Origin: Sweltsa coloradensis
Taxonomy: Eukaryota; Arthropoda; Insecta; Plecoptera; Chloroperlidae
Assembly (NCBI GenBank): GCA_024449915.1
Contig: JAMZAV010000055.1
Location: 434,001 to 498,000, forward strand
Direction of reading: 5' to 3'
DNA length: 64,000 bases
The position numbers and the translations under genes are program-made. Positions 12,811 through 25,818 of this stretch are shown here, piece by piece; the stretch's first letter is position 1; each line of letters opens with the position of its first letter. The notes below the pieces were generated by a model. It was given only the letters and a program-made list of their open reading frames with translations, was not told the DNA's origin and did not search any database.

Positions 12811-12891
12811 AAAAAAGTTCGAACTAACGGGAATCGAACCCCAACCCTCCGTGCGGTAGGCTTAATGCTTACCACTGTGCCATGTAAGCCA
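12811..12891 (-). repeat. tRNA-derived SINE head or tRNA pseudogene
   Basis: On the minus strand the order is a pol III A-box-like TGGCACAGTGGTAAG, about 30 nt further a canonical B box GGTTCGATTCC, then a run of seven T (12811-12817 as A on plus), which would terminate pol III. The T-stem is imperfect and the acceptor ends do not pair, so this is not a functional tRNA. It could be a short tRNA pseudogene or the head of a SINE whose body lies towards 12735. The A and B boxes are seen directly; the class is inferred. Confidence 0.55.
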
Positions 12892-13017
12892 CGCAAATTA
12901 CGTTCCGCTAGCTGCTACTAAACAAATGCTATCGATAATTTAAAAAATCACATTTTTATTTATTGTAGGCTTAAATCGCAATGGATCAAGCTGATTTTGT
13001 TAACAGTTCTCAGTATA

Positions 13018-13110
13018 CTCGTACCGGATGTCTGTTTAAAATTTCAGCTTAATCTGTTCAGCGGTTCGGCTGATTTTCGACGTACAGACAGACAGACAGA
13101 ATCACAATGA
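13018..13110 (+). repeat. Retroposon-like 3' segment with (GACA)n
   Basis: The stretch AATTTCAGCTTAATCTGTTC followed by GCGGTTCGGCTGATTTTCG and then CAGACAGACAGACAGA (13085-13100) resembles a segment I remember from the ends of many arthropod LINEs and SINEs. The resemblance is from memory. The ends of the element are not visible. Confidence 0.4.
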
Positions 13111-16100
13111 GAGCCGTTTGAGTTGAATGGAGACACTCGGTCGCTCCGCTCCCTCGTTTAATTAGGCAATGGGGCAATGCATTTAAATGGATGTCTTTTT
13201 TTACGTGCCTACTACATTCAGTCCATTGTTACTCTGCAACATCATTTGACTTAATATTTATGCTGTTTTTATGTAAAGACGCAGAGTGTTGAGTTTCTCT
13301 CTCGTAAAACCTATATACTAGTATTTATTTTTAAGGAAGTTTGACGTTGTTTTAACAAATATTCTGGAATCCACAAAAATGCGATAATACGAAAAATAAA
13401 AGCATTGAGATAGGAAGATGGAGAAAAACAATTAGCTTCAGACTTCATCTAAAAGTGGTTTCAAATCAGTTTTAACAGACAAAGAAAGATTTCAGTAATC
13501 CTATTTTGAACTTATCCTGCAGTAATGGATTCATAGAAAACCAACGAATGCTTTTTTCTGAAAACTCTTTCGGGAGACAAATTGATAGCCCTTCTTTGGA
13601 AGCTAAACACGAAGCTTGAAGCGGACGCGTTTTCTTGATTGAAAGGTATATTAGGTTACCGTAATGGGCAACAGCTTTTGCGGGCTTATGGTACGCAATA
13701 GCTGGACGAAGACAGAACTACACGATTAGATTCGTTTGAGTTGAAGAAGGATTCGTACTTTCTGGAGCACTTTCATGTTTTGTCCAGCTGATTGTAATGG
13801 TTGTGCGAGAAAAGGAAGCTTGACCCAAAACAATAAAGCATGGATGGATAAAGTGACATGTATTCTGAATTAAAAACATATTGTTTATATTGATTTAAGT
13901 ACTTAATGTATACTATTTAATGTATTTACAAATAAAGACACAAATAATAACGACACAATTAGGTACGAAGTAGACTTTTACAGTATTACTTTCGCGCGGT
14001 TAAAACTTATTCATAAAAGAAAACGACGAATTTCACATTACATCCCAGGAGGCTTCTCGCTGTAGCATACGCTGCGTAGTTCAACCACGGGAAGTAGTGC
14101 ATAGAGTTGGAATGAATTCCACAGTCGTGTTCAATTTCAATTGCAATTATCTCCACGTTCGGTTACTGGGAGTCGAGAAAAGTTCGGTCGGCGATGTGGC
14201 TTCTACACTGACATCGGGCCACGCCTAGTTAGATATTCCCTCGACGAGGGCGACAAGTTCGACAATTCTTAACTTTCCTTACGTTTCCCTCATACGAATT
14301 ATTGTGCACGGCCTAGGCTAAAAGGAATATAATAAATAATGACTGAACGACATCGACTGGAGGCACTCTGAATGTTTTGGTAACCCACACGTTACTCCAG
14401 GCCAAAAAGAATCAGACACACAACATGAGATGTGTAATAACGACCGAAATAGTAAAGCACGAGGGATTTTGGATCGCTACGGTAGACCAGAAGGTCAGGT
14501 AAATAATGATTTTTATGATTTAATAGTAAATATGTTTGTGCACATAGAAATGTTCGAGAAATATACTAAACAACAAATTTGGTTGATTTGGTAGATAAAA
14601 CAGATGTTATCACCCCAGGGCCGGATTATTCGCCCGTTTAGGTGTTAGTAAACATAGGTGTGAAAGCTATTAAAATGATAAACATTGATGTGCATATAAT
14701 AATGTAAATGGATGGGCTAAAATACACATCAATATTACCGAGGATTAATTACAAGGCTAAACAAAATATAATAGTTATATGTCCGAGTGGGTATTTATTT
14801 ATAATTTAATTAATAAACCGTTAGTAAGAAGACAATTCACATGTAAAAAAGCCTATAAATAATTACATCACACATTCCTAAGGACATAAACCGAAGATAA
14901 TGTGAAGGCTAAGTCCGAGAAGGCAGATAAAGTATTGACTTGAATGCAATGTGATTAAGTTTAGTTATACGAGCATCCCCAAGGGAATACGTGCCGCTGT
15001 AACTTAGAACACGGTGAGAGTGGTCGTAGAGTAACTAGTTTATTATTCACTGGAAGCAATCCAGAAGACTCACATGGATTTTATATGATAACTAATGTGT
15101 GACATTTACTGGGAGTGCAGATTTATAGGGTTTCGTAACATGCATTGTTCACGAGAAATAAACCATTTTCACTACGTTTGAAAGGGTAAAATATCTCTGG
15201 GAAAGTGTACTTTATGTAATAGATACTTTGTTAAAACACATCATAACTTCAGTATTTTTTGGGGAACGCTATATAATTATGAACTTAGTCTCAACTTAAA
15301 GCGATTATGAGTGACCACCGTTACTGCACTTTCTAGACTAAGGTACAATCAGTCTACAACACATCAATTATTTCTCAAGTAACTTTCAATTATTGTGCAC
15401 ATTATATTATTTGCTTTTATAAATTATTTTTCCATTTTTGGGCTCAGTAGGAAGGTTGACAGAAAAGGGCAGTATGTCCCTTTCGGTAAACGAAGAAGAG
15501 CTTGGATTGAGTAAATTAGACTGTTTACATAATAAAAACAGTGTATATATATATAATAGAAATAAGTCATTTAACACGTGAGAAATTATTTACGAATGAT
15601 TTCACGACGAAAGGTGATTCAATCACTGTTAAACAATTGTGGTATTTGATGTTTATTCCTTTTGACCTGTAACTGTTCTGTGTTTAACATGAGAATAAAA
15701 CGATATTGTATTGTATTGTTTTGTAACTAAAAAAAATCAATGACATACACATAATAAGTAACAACATTCAACTGTGATACCTCGCAATTCATTTTATCGC
15801 AGTATTAGAAAAACCCGAACGAGTGAAATTCCCATCTGTGTCTTGACTAACCCCTTGTTTAATACTCTGACGAAGTGTGTGTAAAGTGTGATTAACTTGA
15901 GTGTGTGTGACCTCAAGTTATACGTTATAATCGGAGGGAAGTGATGAGGTTAGCAGCTGGATCTCCCCAAGAGCGAGGGCCCACTGGTGGCGGCATAGCC
16001 CCGTAGCTGCTGCGGTGAGTGACAGTTGTATTACTGCTGGCATGTTACACGGCGGATGCAAACAACGGCGAGGAAAAACACATGATACACTCGTCACACG

Positions 16101-17612
16101 GACGGTAAACACATGCATTATTATTGCTGGTGATTAAATGCACAAAACATCCACGTCATCAGTGCGCTTCCCTTTAATGCTCCATATAAAGGAAATGTTT
16201 TATAGAAGCAATATACGCTTTAATGGGCTTATTTTTAAGTATACACATAAAACGTGGTTGGCTACTAGAATGCTTAATTTTTGGGAAAGGTGTTTTATTA
16301 AGGGATATATAAACATGGTTTTAACTATTCAAGTAACAGAATATTTGTTTTGAGTCAGTAATTTAGAATTTCACAGATAACAGTAATTGCATTTAAATTT
16401 ATTAAAACTAAGACACTAATTAACGGATATCTTATGAAGTTAGATGAGCGACTCAAAAAAGAGAATGTTTGATAATCGTACACAATTACGTTTATATGCA
16501 GTGGTACAATCAAGGCAAGCCACAGAAAACAAAATACAATATAACGAGTCGCTAGCCATTTAACTTCCGACATTTTCAAATTTCTAACATAATTGCGTAT
16601 TTGTAGTTTAATGTGGAAATCTACTTTTATCTAACACGTTGAAGGTTATGAGCTACCCATGCACAACACAGGAAGATGCAACATGGCGAAGACGTTACCA
16701 TGAATATATATTTTAAGATATGACTTTATAATAAACTGTACGTTTTCACGAGATTGAGTAGTAAAGCCACCGGGAGTGAAACCCATTGCCCATGTTTTCC
16801 TCTTGACTCGATTCGAGATTCAAAACCGCTTAAAAACTTCATTTGTTTGCCCCCGAAGAAGTTGACGGGGTGAAAGATTCCAAGAAACATTTTCCCACAG
16901 CTCGATAATAAATTAAAGAAGGGAACACGGTGCTTTAAAATTTTCAAGATAGTGAAATGGTTAAAGATCAATTCCGGCTTCCGCGTTTATACCACGCTAA
17001 ACAGTAAGGACGACGATAATTTAGGCCTCAACCAAATCCTACACACAAATCTTCGAGGGACAGTCTATTCGTTACGGAGTCCTCTTTTGTTAAAAATATG
17101 TGGGACTGCAGTAACAACTTGGACGGAATCCAGATGAAGGTTTTTTGGCGAGGAAAGAAAAACAAGGCAAACGTCGCTATGATATGTATACGGGTGGCGT
17201 GAGCTGCAAGTTTTGGCAGGTCAGCAGAAACTGGGAAAGGAGGAAGAATCGCGATGAACGCACAAGTAATAAAATGTTACGATTATGTTATTCAAGATGA
17301 AACACTTAATTCACGGCGGAACTGTCGATAAAATCATATTTGAACAGGATGCGACGCCAAAGTAAAGCAAAAATAAGGGATGGGAAACCGAACAGAAACT
17401 TAAATTGGGAATATACCTTGAGTTTTAATTGGAAATGTATACCTATAATTAACAGATAGCTAGTTGTTTAATGTTAGCACGTTAAAGATATCCAAGTAGA
17501 ATCGGAGTTGATTAAATAATGTATTTTAAGAGAAATAACAAAACGCAGTATCTATAGAAAGATGGAAGTAAGTAGGTAAAATGTACTTTTGTACATTGGG
17601 AATGAAGGAGAT
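13111..17612. other. AT-rich intergenic DNA, no gene seen
   Basis: No frame here is longer than about 80 codons. A TTGTATTGTATTGTTTTGT stretch after AATAAAACGATA at 15692-15723 looks like a decayed retroposon tail, and a short TATA run lies near 15545-15555. Nothing else can be named. Confidence 0.55.
15640..15724 (+). repeat. Possible decayed retroposon 3' tail
   Basis: An AATAAA signal is followed by ACGATATTGTATTGTATTGT, a short-period tail like those ending some insect LINEs. There is no second copy in the window and no visible target duplication, so this is weak. Confidence 0.3.
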
Positions 17613-17768
17613 AAAAAGTAAATCAATGCAAGAAAGAACCATTACTACATGCCAATAATAGACATTTGGTGGAGGTGCCGGGTCCGGGACGTGCAGAACA
17701 AGGACATATAACCATGTAGAATTTGTGACAACCTATCTGCATTTCACGAAATTCCCATTTTAAAATAA
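17613..17768 (+). repeat. Left arm of an inverted repeat pair carrying the 18-mer
   Basis: This segment matches the reverse complement of 19636-19770 both before and after the 18-mer. Shared pieces include AAAAGTAA...AATGCAAGAA upstream, and GGACAT, TGACAACCTATCTGCATTTC, CGAAAT and CCATTTTA downstream. The homology on both sides shows the 18-mer is internal to a longer repeat rather than its tip. The two copies could be the ends of one ~2.1-kb element or two separate insertions in opposite orientation. Confidence 0.75.
17667..17684 (+). other. PBS-like 18-mer (exact)
   Basis: Exact copy, preceded by GACA then TT, so a CA dinucleotide ends two bases before it. That is where an LTR end would be expected. 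Confidence 0.6.
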
Positions 17769-19458
17769 GATAAGAAATGTATTTATTATACGTAGCATAT
17801 TAGAGAATTAGAGGGGGTGGCTGGGGGGGAGGGTCAACCGACATTGCTATGTACGTAACTTCTTGAGCGTTGAGAAATTCGTAAGAAGTTAAAGTGGTTG
17901 CGCTCTGGTGAGATAATAAATCCCTGTAATAAAATATACAAGGAGAGAGTATTTGAATAAGTAACTGACAATTGCCACCAAAGTACCGCATCGTTCCAGT
18001 CATATTACATTTCCGGGCAAGAGGGAAGTTGGAATTGTAAAGAACAGACGACTTTTAATAGCACTCACGTCTAGTATTTGAATATATCTTGAGAGAACTT
18101 TGAATATGGTAATAAGAAAACGATCTTTCATTCAGGAAACTCAAAGGGTTGAATACGGGCATTTTCCAAAGACAAAAGGTCGGGCATTTAGTGAAACTTC
18201 TTCACAAGGAAAAGAACGAGTAATATAGTCCCACCAAGTTCCTTCAAGAAAACCATCCATTGTCTGAAGAAAGTTTGTTGGGTAGTCCAACCAACCAACA
18301 CATTAGTATCAATCCGTCGAAGAGGGCTGGGAATTACTCTTCGCTGGGTGGAGTGGAGTGGTGATAGTGATGTGAACACGACGAGCCGGTTCCTTCTGGT
18401 TGTCAGCGCGACGATCGTGTGAGGTGATAGCAGACAGACGACACAATGGCCAGATCACAAAGCGAAGCGGGGTTGTCAGCACCGACAGACAGACAGAGTA
18501 TCGAGCGCGCCGAAACACAGATCCGAGTTGTCAGACGGTTTCACGCCTCGTCACTATAGTGATATCGGCGCGGCTCATCATTCTGCTTCAAATAGCAACA
18601 ACAATAAAGAATTTTAATGGAACTTCAGAAAAATAGATGAGACAATAGTATAATATTAACAATAGTAACTCATTGGGGTGCACGGAAACACTCTTAGGAC
18701 AGGTTGCTGGCAAGTGATTCTCAGCAGTAGAGAACTTTAGTAACAAAGGTTTTAGAACGTAAAAAGAAAATGGCGTAAAATTTATGTTTCGATTTACACT
18801 TCGCGACGAAAGAAAATTAAACACGCGGTTTCTGGTCGCAGTTTAGTTGGTAACCTAGACATTAATTGCTACCGCGAACCCATTTTTTAATGTTACTATG
18901 TACACGTTTGTTCGTTAATGTTGTTCCTGTAACTTAGTTAGTATTAGTGCATTTAGTGTGTTTTATTAACAAATGTGCTGCAAGGTGGTTCATCTTGATA
19001 TGCCCGACCAATATTTCAAATGGTGGTCCATATTCAATATCAGCACTCACCAAATATTGTTGAAACGAAATAGTGCTTATAGTCTTCGTCATTAACAGTC
19101 TACAAAGTATGAGCAAGTTTACACGGAGGGGGTTAAAGTGGCATGACTAAACCACATCACTCGGGAAACAAGCACGAGGTTTAGCAGCTAATTAATTGTA
19201 TAGATGCACAAATAGTCATTACAAATACACCGAGGAAAATATGTTTCTTCGTTTCAATTGAAAGTCTGCTCTCAAAGTGATGATTTTCCATGCTTACGTT
19301 TTTGTGTCACACGTAATTATAATATGAATAGTATTATGATTGAGTAATATAGCTTGTATTTGTTAACCACTTTTAACGTTTTAAGAATTTCTCAACGCTC
19401 AAGAAGTTACGTCCTACATAGTAAAGGCGATTTTATTTAGGGCTAACTCCTCTTAATC
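17769..19458. other. DNA between the inverted arms, no transposase seen
   Basis: About 1.7 kb separates the two arms. The frames at 17800-18003, 18188-18379, 18309-18518 and 18400-18636 are short and give no transposase, integrase or reverse-transcriptase motif. A GC-richer patch at 18400-18560 contains a GACAGACAGACAGA run (18484-18497). I see no coding function. Confidence 0.5.
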
Positions 19459-19500
19459 CCATATATCATGTATTATAAATGTGATCGCGAATGCAGATAG
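19459..19500 (-). repeat. Third, truncated copy of the inverted-pair repeat
   Basis: ATGTATTATAAA, then GTGAT, CGCGAA and ATGCAGATAG repeat what stands at 19621-19670, in the same orientation. This copy lacks the 18-mer: after the GATAG end it runs into AATAAATAATAATAAATAAA. Confidence 0.65.
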
Positions 19501-19620
19501 GTATCAAATACATAATAAATAATAATAAATAAATTCTATTTAGAGTTGCCACCAGTATAAATTTCGTGGGGGACTTAAATCAAGGTACGATAAGCTTTTA
19601 TTGACTCCCCCTCAATAACC

Positions 19621-19770
19621 CCATATTATTCCATGTATTATAAAATGGTGATTTCGCGAAATGCAGATAGGTTGTCAGAAATAACATAGCATGTCCGTAT
19701 CTTGCGCTGACACAGACCCGGCACCTCCACCAAATCCATATAATATCATGTTGTTCTTGCATTACTTTTC
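19621..19770 (-). repeat. Right arm of the inverted repeat pair
   Basis: It is the reverse complement of the arm at 17613-17768, with about 70-80% identity by eye over the alignable blocks. The most conserved block is GAAATGCAGATAGGTTGTCA (19659-19678). The sequence outside 19770 no longer aligns convincingly. Confidence 0.75.
19715..19732 (-). other. PBS-like 18-mer (exact, minus strand)
   Basis: Reads GACCCGGCACCTCCACCA on plus. The minus-strand upstream bases are TATGGAT, so no CA precedes it here, unlike the partner at 17667. Confidence 0.6.
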
Positions 19771-21371
19771 AGTGTCACAGTAGACAGTGTTACTAGCAGA
19801 TGACCAATTCATATTTAATAAGTAACTTGATCTTTACACAAATGAATGATATGACAACCGGAAACACAACAAGATAAAAGAATAGACGCGGTAGAAAAAC
19901 ATATAACGCGCTCCCAGAAATATTTCAATGCATAACATCGGCTCTCCGCTCAACGCACCTCTTCAGTTAAACCCTATATCGAGCGGAGGCGGAGGCGTAT
20001 GTGGGACAGTGTGACAACTCCCGAACTCCCTCACCATCTCGACACAATGGTAAAACGTGCTTTGAGCCCCATTCAAGCGACTGGGCTACGTCAATATTAG
20101 CCCGCGCGGTCTCGGCTATACAGCGAGATATTAGGTACCAGTTTTAAAACAGAAACGGGGCTAAATGATGAACGAATCAAGATAAACACGCGGATTAGCC
20201 GGCAACTTTGCGCACGTCCCCCGACACAGTTCGTATAAAGAGAACTCCCGTATATACCAGCAGGAAGCTAAATTAAAGATGATCTCTTTATTTTCTTTAC
20301 AGTCAGCTAAAACGCGATGAAAGTTTGCTAACAAGCCATTCCAGGGAACTTCTTAAGCATAAACGCTTCTAATTCGACCTTAACTTTAACTTAAAGTACG
20401 CCATTGAAGATAAAGGTTGATCTCAATGGGTGGCATAATATGTCTTCTTGCTACACAACATTGTAGCGAACTCAAGAACACAACGAGTTTTTGTGAACAT
20501 CCTAGATTTCCGAACGCGGAAAATATATATCAGAGCCTCTCAATTGGGCAATTATCTTGTTAACTAATACTGGTTTAACTGGGGCATATCTCAGCGAGAA
20601 GCCCTCCATGGGGCACATTGTTCGTCGTTTAACACGAACAGGGTATCGATCTAGACAATGCAGTAACATATCAATGGTCAAGAATTAAATATGGGTGTAA
20701 TTAATTTACTCGGTAATTGGAACAGTGCATTGCGATCTAAATTCAGAAGCGTTATTCACGTCAACTAAGGTATGTTCAATATACCCTTCGCATTTTGAGC
20801 CATATTTGATTTTGGCATGGTTTAAAATTAAAATGATTTGAACCACATTTCTGGTACTTCATGTCTGATGTATATTCGGTGTGTTTGGCTCCCTACAATT
20901 AAAACCCCTCCACGTTTACAAGAGATTGCGGTTGATGTGTAGGAGTAGATTGAGAGTTAAGCTTGTCTATTGTTCGTTTCTCGGTGGATGGCCGCACGTA
21001 TCACTAGACGAGATAGTACATCGATCTCGTCCTAGGAGACGGAGGAAGAGGAGAGCCCTGCTGAACATGACTTGAGATTGATCAGGCTTGAGTGACTGAC
21101 TGCTTGTCTGTCGGACACAACGAACACTATCCAACAATCCATTGCAACACGACTAATGACGCGATAAATTCCGTTTAAAACGCCGTAAACGGTAACGACA
21201 TTAACTATACTAAAACGCTAAGTCACCACGCGTTGATGGATGAGCTTTAAAGTTTAAAGTTTGCTTGGGATATCTTTACTTTGCAAGTGCTTTGTTGCTG
21301 CCTACGCATGTAGGTGAATGTTGTCAGTTTTTTTGTACTGTCATTGATATATTACGTAAAAAACTTATATT
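19771..21371. other. Intergenic DNA, no gene seen
   Basis: The only named frame (20881-21075, 64 codons) ends in an Arg-rich stretch and has no recognisable domain. No repeat or RNA gene is evident. Confidence 0.5.
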
Positions 21372-21692
21372 AAAGCTTATTTCTATGGATTCTGGCTAAC
21401 TTTGTTTCAACTTTTTCTTTCAAAGGTACTACAGCACCATAGACTAATGTCCTGTATAAATGAACGTTGTTGCCACCACCGTTGTCAAATGGTCAAATGG
21501 ACGAAAATAGCACATAAAAACTCAAAAAACTAATTAAAAGCTTATTCTATGGATTTGGCAAACTTTCTTCCATTTTTTTTTAAGTACTACATCACATAAC
21601 CTTAAGTCCAGTATAATATGAAACTTTGCCCACCCGTTTGGTCAGAATTGGCGCAAATGTCAGAACATACATAAAAACCGAAAAAATCGTTA
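21372..21692 (+). repeat. Diverged tandem dimer, ~165-bp unit
   Basis: Unit 1 starts AAAGCTTATTTCTATGGATT at 21372 and unit 2 starts AAAGCTTATTCTATGGATTT at 21537. Both continue with an AACTTT, a T-rich stretch, TACTAC, CACATA/CACCATA, a GTCC(A/T)GTATAA motif and a final ACATAAAAAC. Identity is moderate, so the duplication is old. Confidence 0.7.
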
Positions 21693-21721
21693 GAGTATTA
21701 GGAGAAATTATTGTCTGTCGT

Positions 21722-21800
21722 TTGTGACCCAAACATACACCTCTAAGTTCAGAGATTCGAAGGTCCTGTCAAATTGATCAAGATCGGACTGATCGTTTGT
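21722..21800 (-). repeat. Fragment of a repeat shared with 32650-32705
   Basis: On the minus strand CCTTCGAATCTCTGAACTTAGA matches CCTTTGGAATCTCTAAACTT at 32677-32696 with a few changes. Both encode a chance peptide close to ESLNLE. The fragment links this locus to the repeat complex at 32.5 kb. Confidence 0.55.
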
Positions 21801-23379
21801 CTGGTAGAGGTTAACAAACGTACGAAAACACAACAAAAAACAAAAACATAAACAAAAAAAACACGAGCTAAATTTTTTAGGGTCGGTGAAATGAGTCTTC
21901 GCTCGCTCATCAATAAACACAATAAAAACTACTCGTAAAACAAATGAAAGAGATAGATTTCGTGGTCACATTAGCGCATAAACACTCTTCAATAGTCATT
22001 AATCAAAATTAGCAACGCCTTAAAACACATTCATAGATGTAAACGTCACTCCGCCCCTCTTTTGTTTCAAACGAACCACTTGAAGTTGAAACATACCGTG
22101 ACATTGATGGCACAATCTCTTTCCACCCCAAGTGCTACTTGCGTATTTAGGACAGCGAGGGAGGGGTGTACTGTTAAGTACACTTAGACAATGAGGAGAA
22201 AGTACGAGGCACTTGTGTACTTTGTCTTGTGGATGAGCACTGCAGCGAAGCGCTACTTACAGTGGTTGTTAAGTACGTTTGATGTAACACGATGCAACGG
22301 GCATACACAATACGTAACATACTACAGATGTTTTTCTTTGAGTCTTGTCAGAACGATTGTGCTACTTTTCTCTCAACTTATGGGTAAGCGAGTTCATCGA
22401 AGCCTCCACCGCGAGAATAAAGTGTAAAAGGAGGCAAGCACACATTCAAGTTTTTCGTTTTCGTTTTTTGTTTATTTGTTTTATCGTGTTTAACACAGTT
22501 AACGTTATAATTTGGGAAATATTGTAGGTACGTTTTGAACTTAAGAAACGTTGAAAAAATTCACGTTTAATAAATAATTTCTTGAGTAATTATCGCCGCT
22601 TGAATAACACGTTTTTTTTTTCGGAATTAAGATGGAACTCGACTCCCAAACATTGTGCAGGCGAGTAAGCTTAAAGTAATTTTATCCCCCAGTCAAGAAT
22701 TGTCCGCTGAGGATTGTAAACGTTCGAGAAAGTTGAAGTGGGCGAAATTAAGAACATGACGAAGATTCCAAGGATTGTAGGTCTATGCTTGATCGTGAAC
22801 TGCCGGGCATATCCTCGAAGAGAACAAGTGAGCGCAACGAGCTCCACTGGCGACATCTGCAGGCGGGCACGGCAGTCGTCTTAATGAGGCAAATGTGAAG
22901 AGAGGCACCACCACTCAAGGTGAAGCCAGGGTCTGATTAAACTTCATAATTATGCGGTTTAACTCTGTCAAATTTCAACCAACGGGTCAAACTGTACACT
23001 TGAATAAAGCCAACACGCATAGGACCGAGTCTATACATAATATGGCATTCAAAGATAATTAATAGAATAACAGTTAATCAATGATGACAAAGATAATAAA
23101 CGAGTAACAATTACCCCAAAGACAACATTAAGTAAGCGAAGGAAGAAAATAGAATTGATAGTAGTGTTAAGACAGTATAGATTATAACGCGGCTTCCTCC
23201 GATGACGCGGAATGAAGACACGTATACCCAAACCGGCGTCTGTGGTATCAGCGCTCGACTCGACACCCTCGCAGGGGCTTACGTGCAACGTCTTCACGCA
23301 GGCGGCAGGAATGAGCTTCACGATCTTGTTTCGCGTCCTCGAGTCTTCAGACCTCTACCCCGCTTCAAGTAACCTTATC
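21801..23379. other. Intergenic DNA, no gene seen
   Basis: The frames at 22191-22427, 22345-22527, 22671-22856 and 23049-23321 are short and partly overlap one another. None shows a domain. I see nothing else in this stretch. Confidence 0.5.
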
Positions 23380-23552
23380 CGCCTTTTGCCTTTCAATTTG
23401 TCTAACTTTATAAATGTCATGTTCTCTTGTTGTCATTCATGTACTGTTAATCTTGTAAATCTGTAATCACTGTGTCAGGCTACAGAGGGCCACACTTGCC
23501 CTGCATTAGCCTTCCTGCCCTATGGGCAGGTAAAATTCAATAAATAAATAAT
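23380..23552 (+). repeat. LINE/SINE-like 3' end with AATAAATAAATAA tail
   Basis: A T/C-rich stretch is followed by a GC-rich hairpin-like CTTCCTGCCCTATGGGCAGG (23510-23529) and then AAAATTCAATAAATAAATAA. A stem just before a short-period A-rich tail is typical of LINE 3' untranslated ends recognised by their reverse transcriptase. The 5' end is not visible. Confidence 0.55.
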
Positions 23553-25800
23553 AGATTATAACTTATTTTAAAATGATATTACCAAGGAATTCTGCAGTAT
23601 GCTTTACTTTAGGTTCTTCTGTTACGTCAAGTTTCTCTACCTCTGCACAGGTTTAAAGTTGAGGATCGTGCATAGAAGTTGCGTGAAAAACCCATTAAAC
23701 AAACATCCCCTGTGTTTACATTTACCGGCAGAGAACACAGAACGTGTCACACTTGATGGCCTACACATCAGGCTTTCAAGACAAGACAAACACCAAGACG
23801 TCATGTCTCCGCTTCGCTTATACAAAACCAGTCACCTTTGTTCATAAACTCCCCGCGTCGTCTGCAGGGCAGGGAGTCACCACAGCACACAGCGCCCCAT
23901 TCACAGACACGTGCCAGAGTCTATACATTCCGTTAATATTTCACGTGCCACCAACCCCATGCTTAACTCTAGTGTCTACGCACTTCCAACGCACTCAATA
24001 TGCGAGGAAATGTCAATAAACATGTTGGCGAGACAGACGACTTCAAAGGGATGATATTGCGTGTTTATATTCACCCCTCTCTCTCTCACGGCGACGGGGG
24101 ATCTGAAGGGCGGGCGTCCATCTTGGATACCACTGTCAAGGGCACGCGGTGTTAAATTTGCCCCCAGGAAAGTGAACGAGATACAGCTGACTGTTTCTGA
24201 ATTCATGAAAGTTTCGAACGAGTCAGCAGGTTCAAATCGAAAGTGGGACTAGTTAGATGAAGCAGAAAGCACGGCAACAAAAAATATAATACCAACAAAT
24301 GTGTTATCTGACAAGATTTAAGATTCAGCTATTTTCTTCTCATCTCTTTAAACACTACCTTATTCTGCAGTTGGTAACACGAGTACAAATTTAATTGTAT
24401 CCTTTAAAAAACGAAGTCATTCTTAAAAAATATCTTGTTATGCGAGTACAGATTTTCAAAGTAGTGTACGCTCAAGGATGTACATTTAATCTATACGAAC
24501 AGTTCAAAATGTAAATTTTCGTGTGAAATAATTCTCTATTTGAATTGGCTTCCATCTAGTTTTTAAAACGTAACTGTAAAATTAAATTACAAAAGTAAAG
24601 CACACATTTTTCCATTCGTGTATTGGTATTTTATAGGTCTCTTAAAATTTCTGATTAGTTGTAACAAGTTTAAGAGGTTCGTGTCTAAAACGCAGCTGCC
24701 TGGAGTTAGCCATTTATCGCAGCTCGCCGTGACGAGAATTAAGTATTGTGAGGTCAAGACACAATTTACAACGTCAGCCATTCTTGACCCAGCTGCATCT
24801 TTCCACGGTAGAGCCGAGATAACTAAGCACCCCCTTCGCCGCAACCGCCCAAGGTCACCACTAAGCCCCTCAAGGACGCAGCCCGCCCCGAGTTCTGCAT
24901 TACAGAACGATAGGTCAAATATTGTCTTACTCCGCATAGCGTTGCTTGCTCTCGACACACAAGTGGTGCCTCAGACACATGCATATTCAGGTATTAGCTC
25001 TATGGACTTAGCCCACAATGCCTCAGTCAGCCTGTAGAGGTAGGCGTGGCAGGCTATATTATGCGTGTATATGCATGTATGTGTAAAATAAATTCGAAAG
25101 GGCTGCGATTATAAGATAGTTAACACTGTTCGACTCATGCATGTGTATGAACGAAGGTCGTAAAGTAGACTTTCAACGTAACTCATCGGAAATCAATGTG
25201 GAGGTTCTCAGCGTTTTTCGTGAGGTGAAAGTCGATACAAAGCGCATGTGTTCTGATGTATCGACCTTTCATATGATTCGATAATGCACCCAGCATTAAT
25301 ATGACCCGATGCAAAACTTTATAAGTGAGTTTTAATGTTCTATAACATGATAAGAAAAAGAAAAGGTCGACAACAAATAGCAAACTCTAGTAATGCATCC
25401 GGGACTTCCTTGAATTTAGCAGCTGACACAGCAATGTGTGTAATTGAAGCCTGATATATTATTCCTTACTTTAGGTGAATAATATATTTTCTAGGTGTGT
25501 GCGAAAAGTGATTTTAAGGTTCGAATCAAATTGTTGATTTACAAACATTAAATATTTTGTTTACCGAATGTGTAAGTATAACCGTATTTACACGATTGTT
25601 CGCATATAAAAAATTGAATGGCATAAAACTGGGTAGCACCACAAACGATACTGGTATTTTGTGTTATAGCTCAGATTTTATAAATCGATTTTCGATATGT
25701 ACAGATTAAGTGATCCTAAACGTGAACTTTTCACCCATGACTTACCTAGAAAGTATGAAATGCTGTACAACTTCATAGCCGTAGCGATATCACGCCACTA
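23553..25800. other. Intergenic DNA, no supported gene
   Basis: A 139-codon plus frame (24618-25037) and a 123-codon minus frame (24587-24958) cover the same bases. Neither shows a domain, and at most one could be real. CTCTCTCTC at 24078-24087 is a short microsatellite. Nothing else is supported. Confidence 0.5.
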
Positions 25801-25818
25801 TGGTGGAGGTGCCGGGTC
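25801..25818 (+). other. PBS-like 18-mer (exact)
   Basis: Exact copy preceded by GCCACTA and followed by TAGTTCGAGATTCGAATA. Neither flank matches the other copies beyond the 18 bases, which supports the 18-mer itself as the conserved unit. Confidence 0.55.

Noticed and set aside
24587..25037. Opposed open frames of 139 (plus) and 123 (minus) codons
   Set aside because: They cover the same bases, have no domain I recognise, and such lengths arise by chance in 64 kb.
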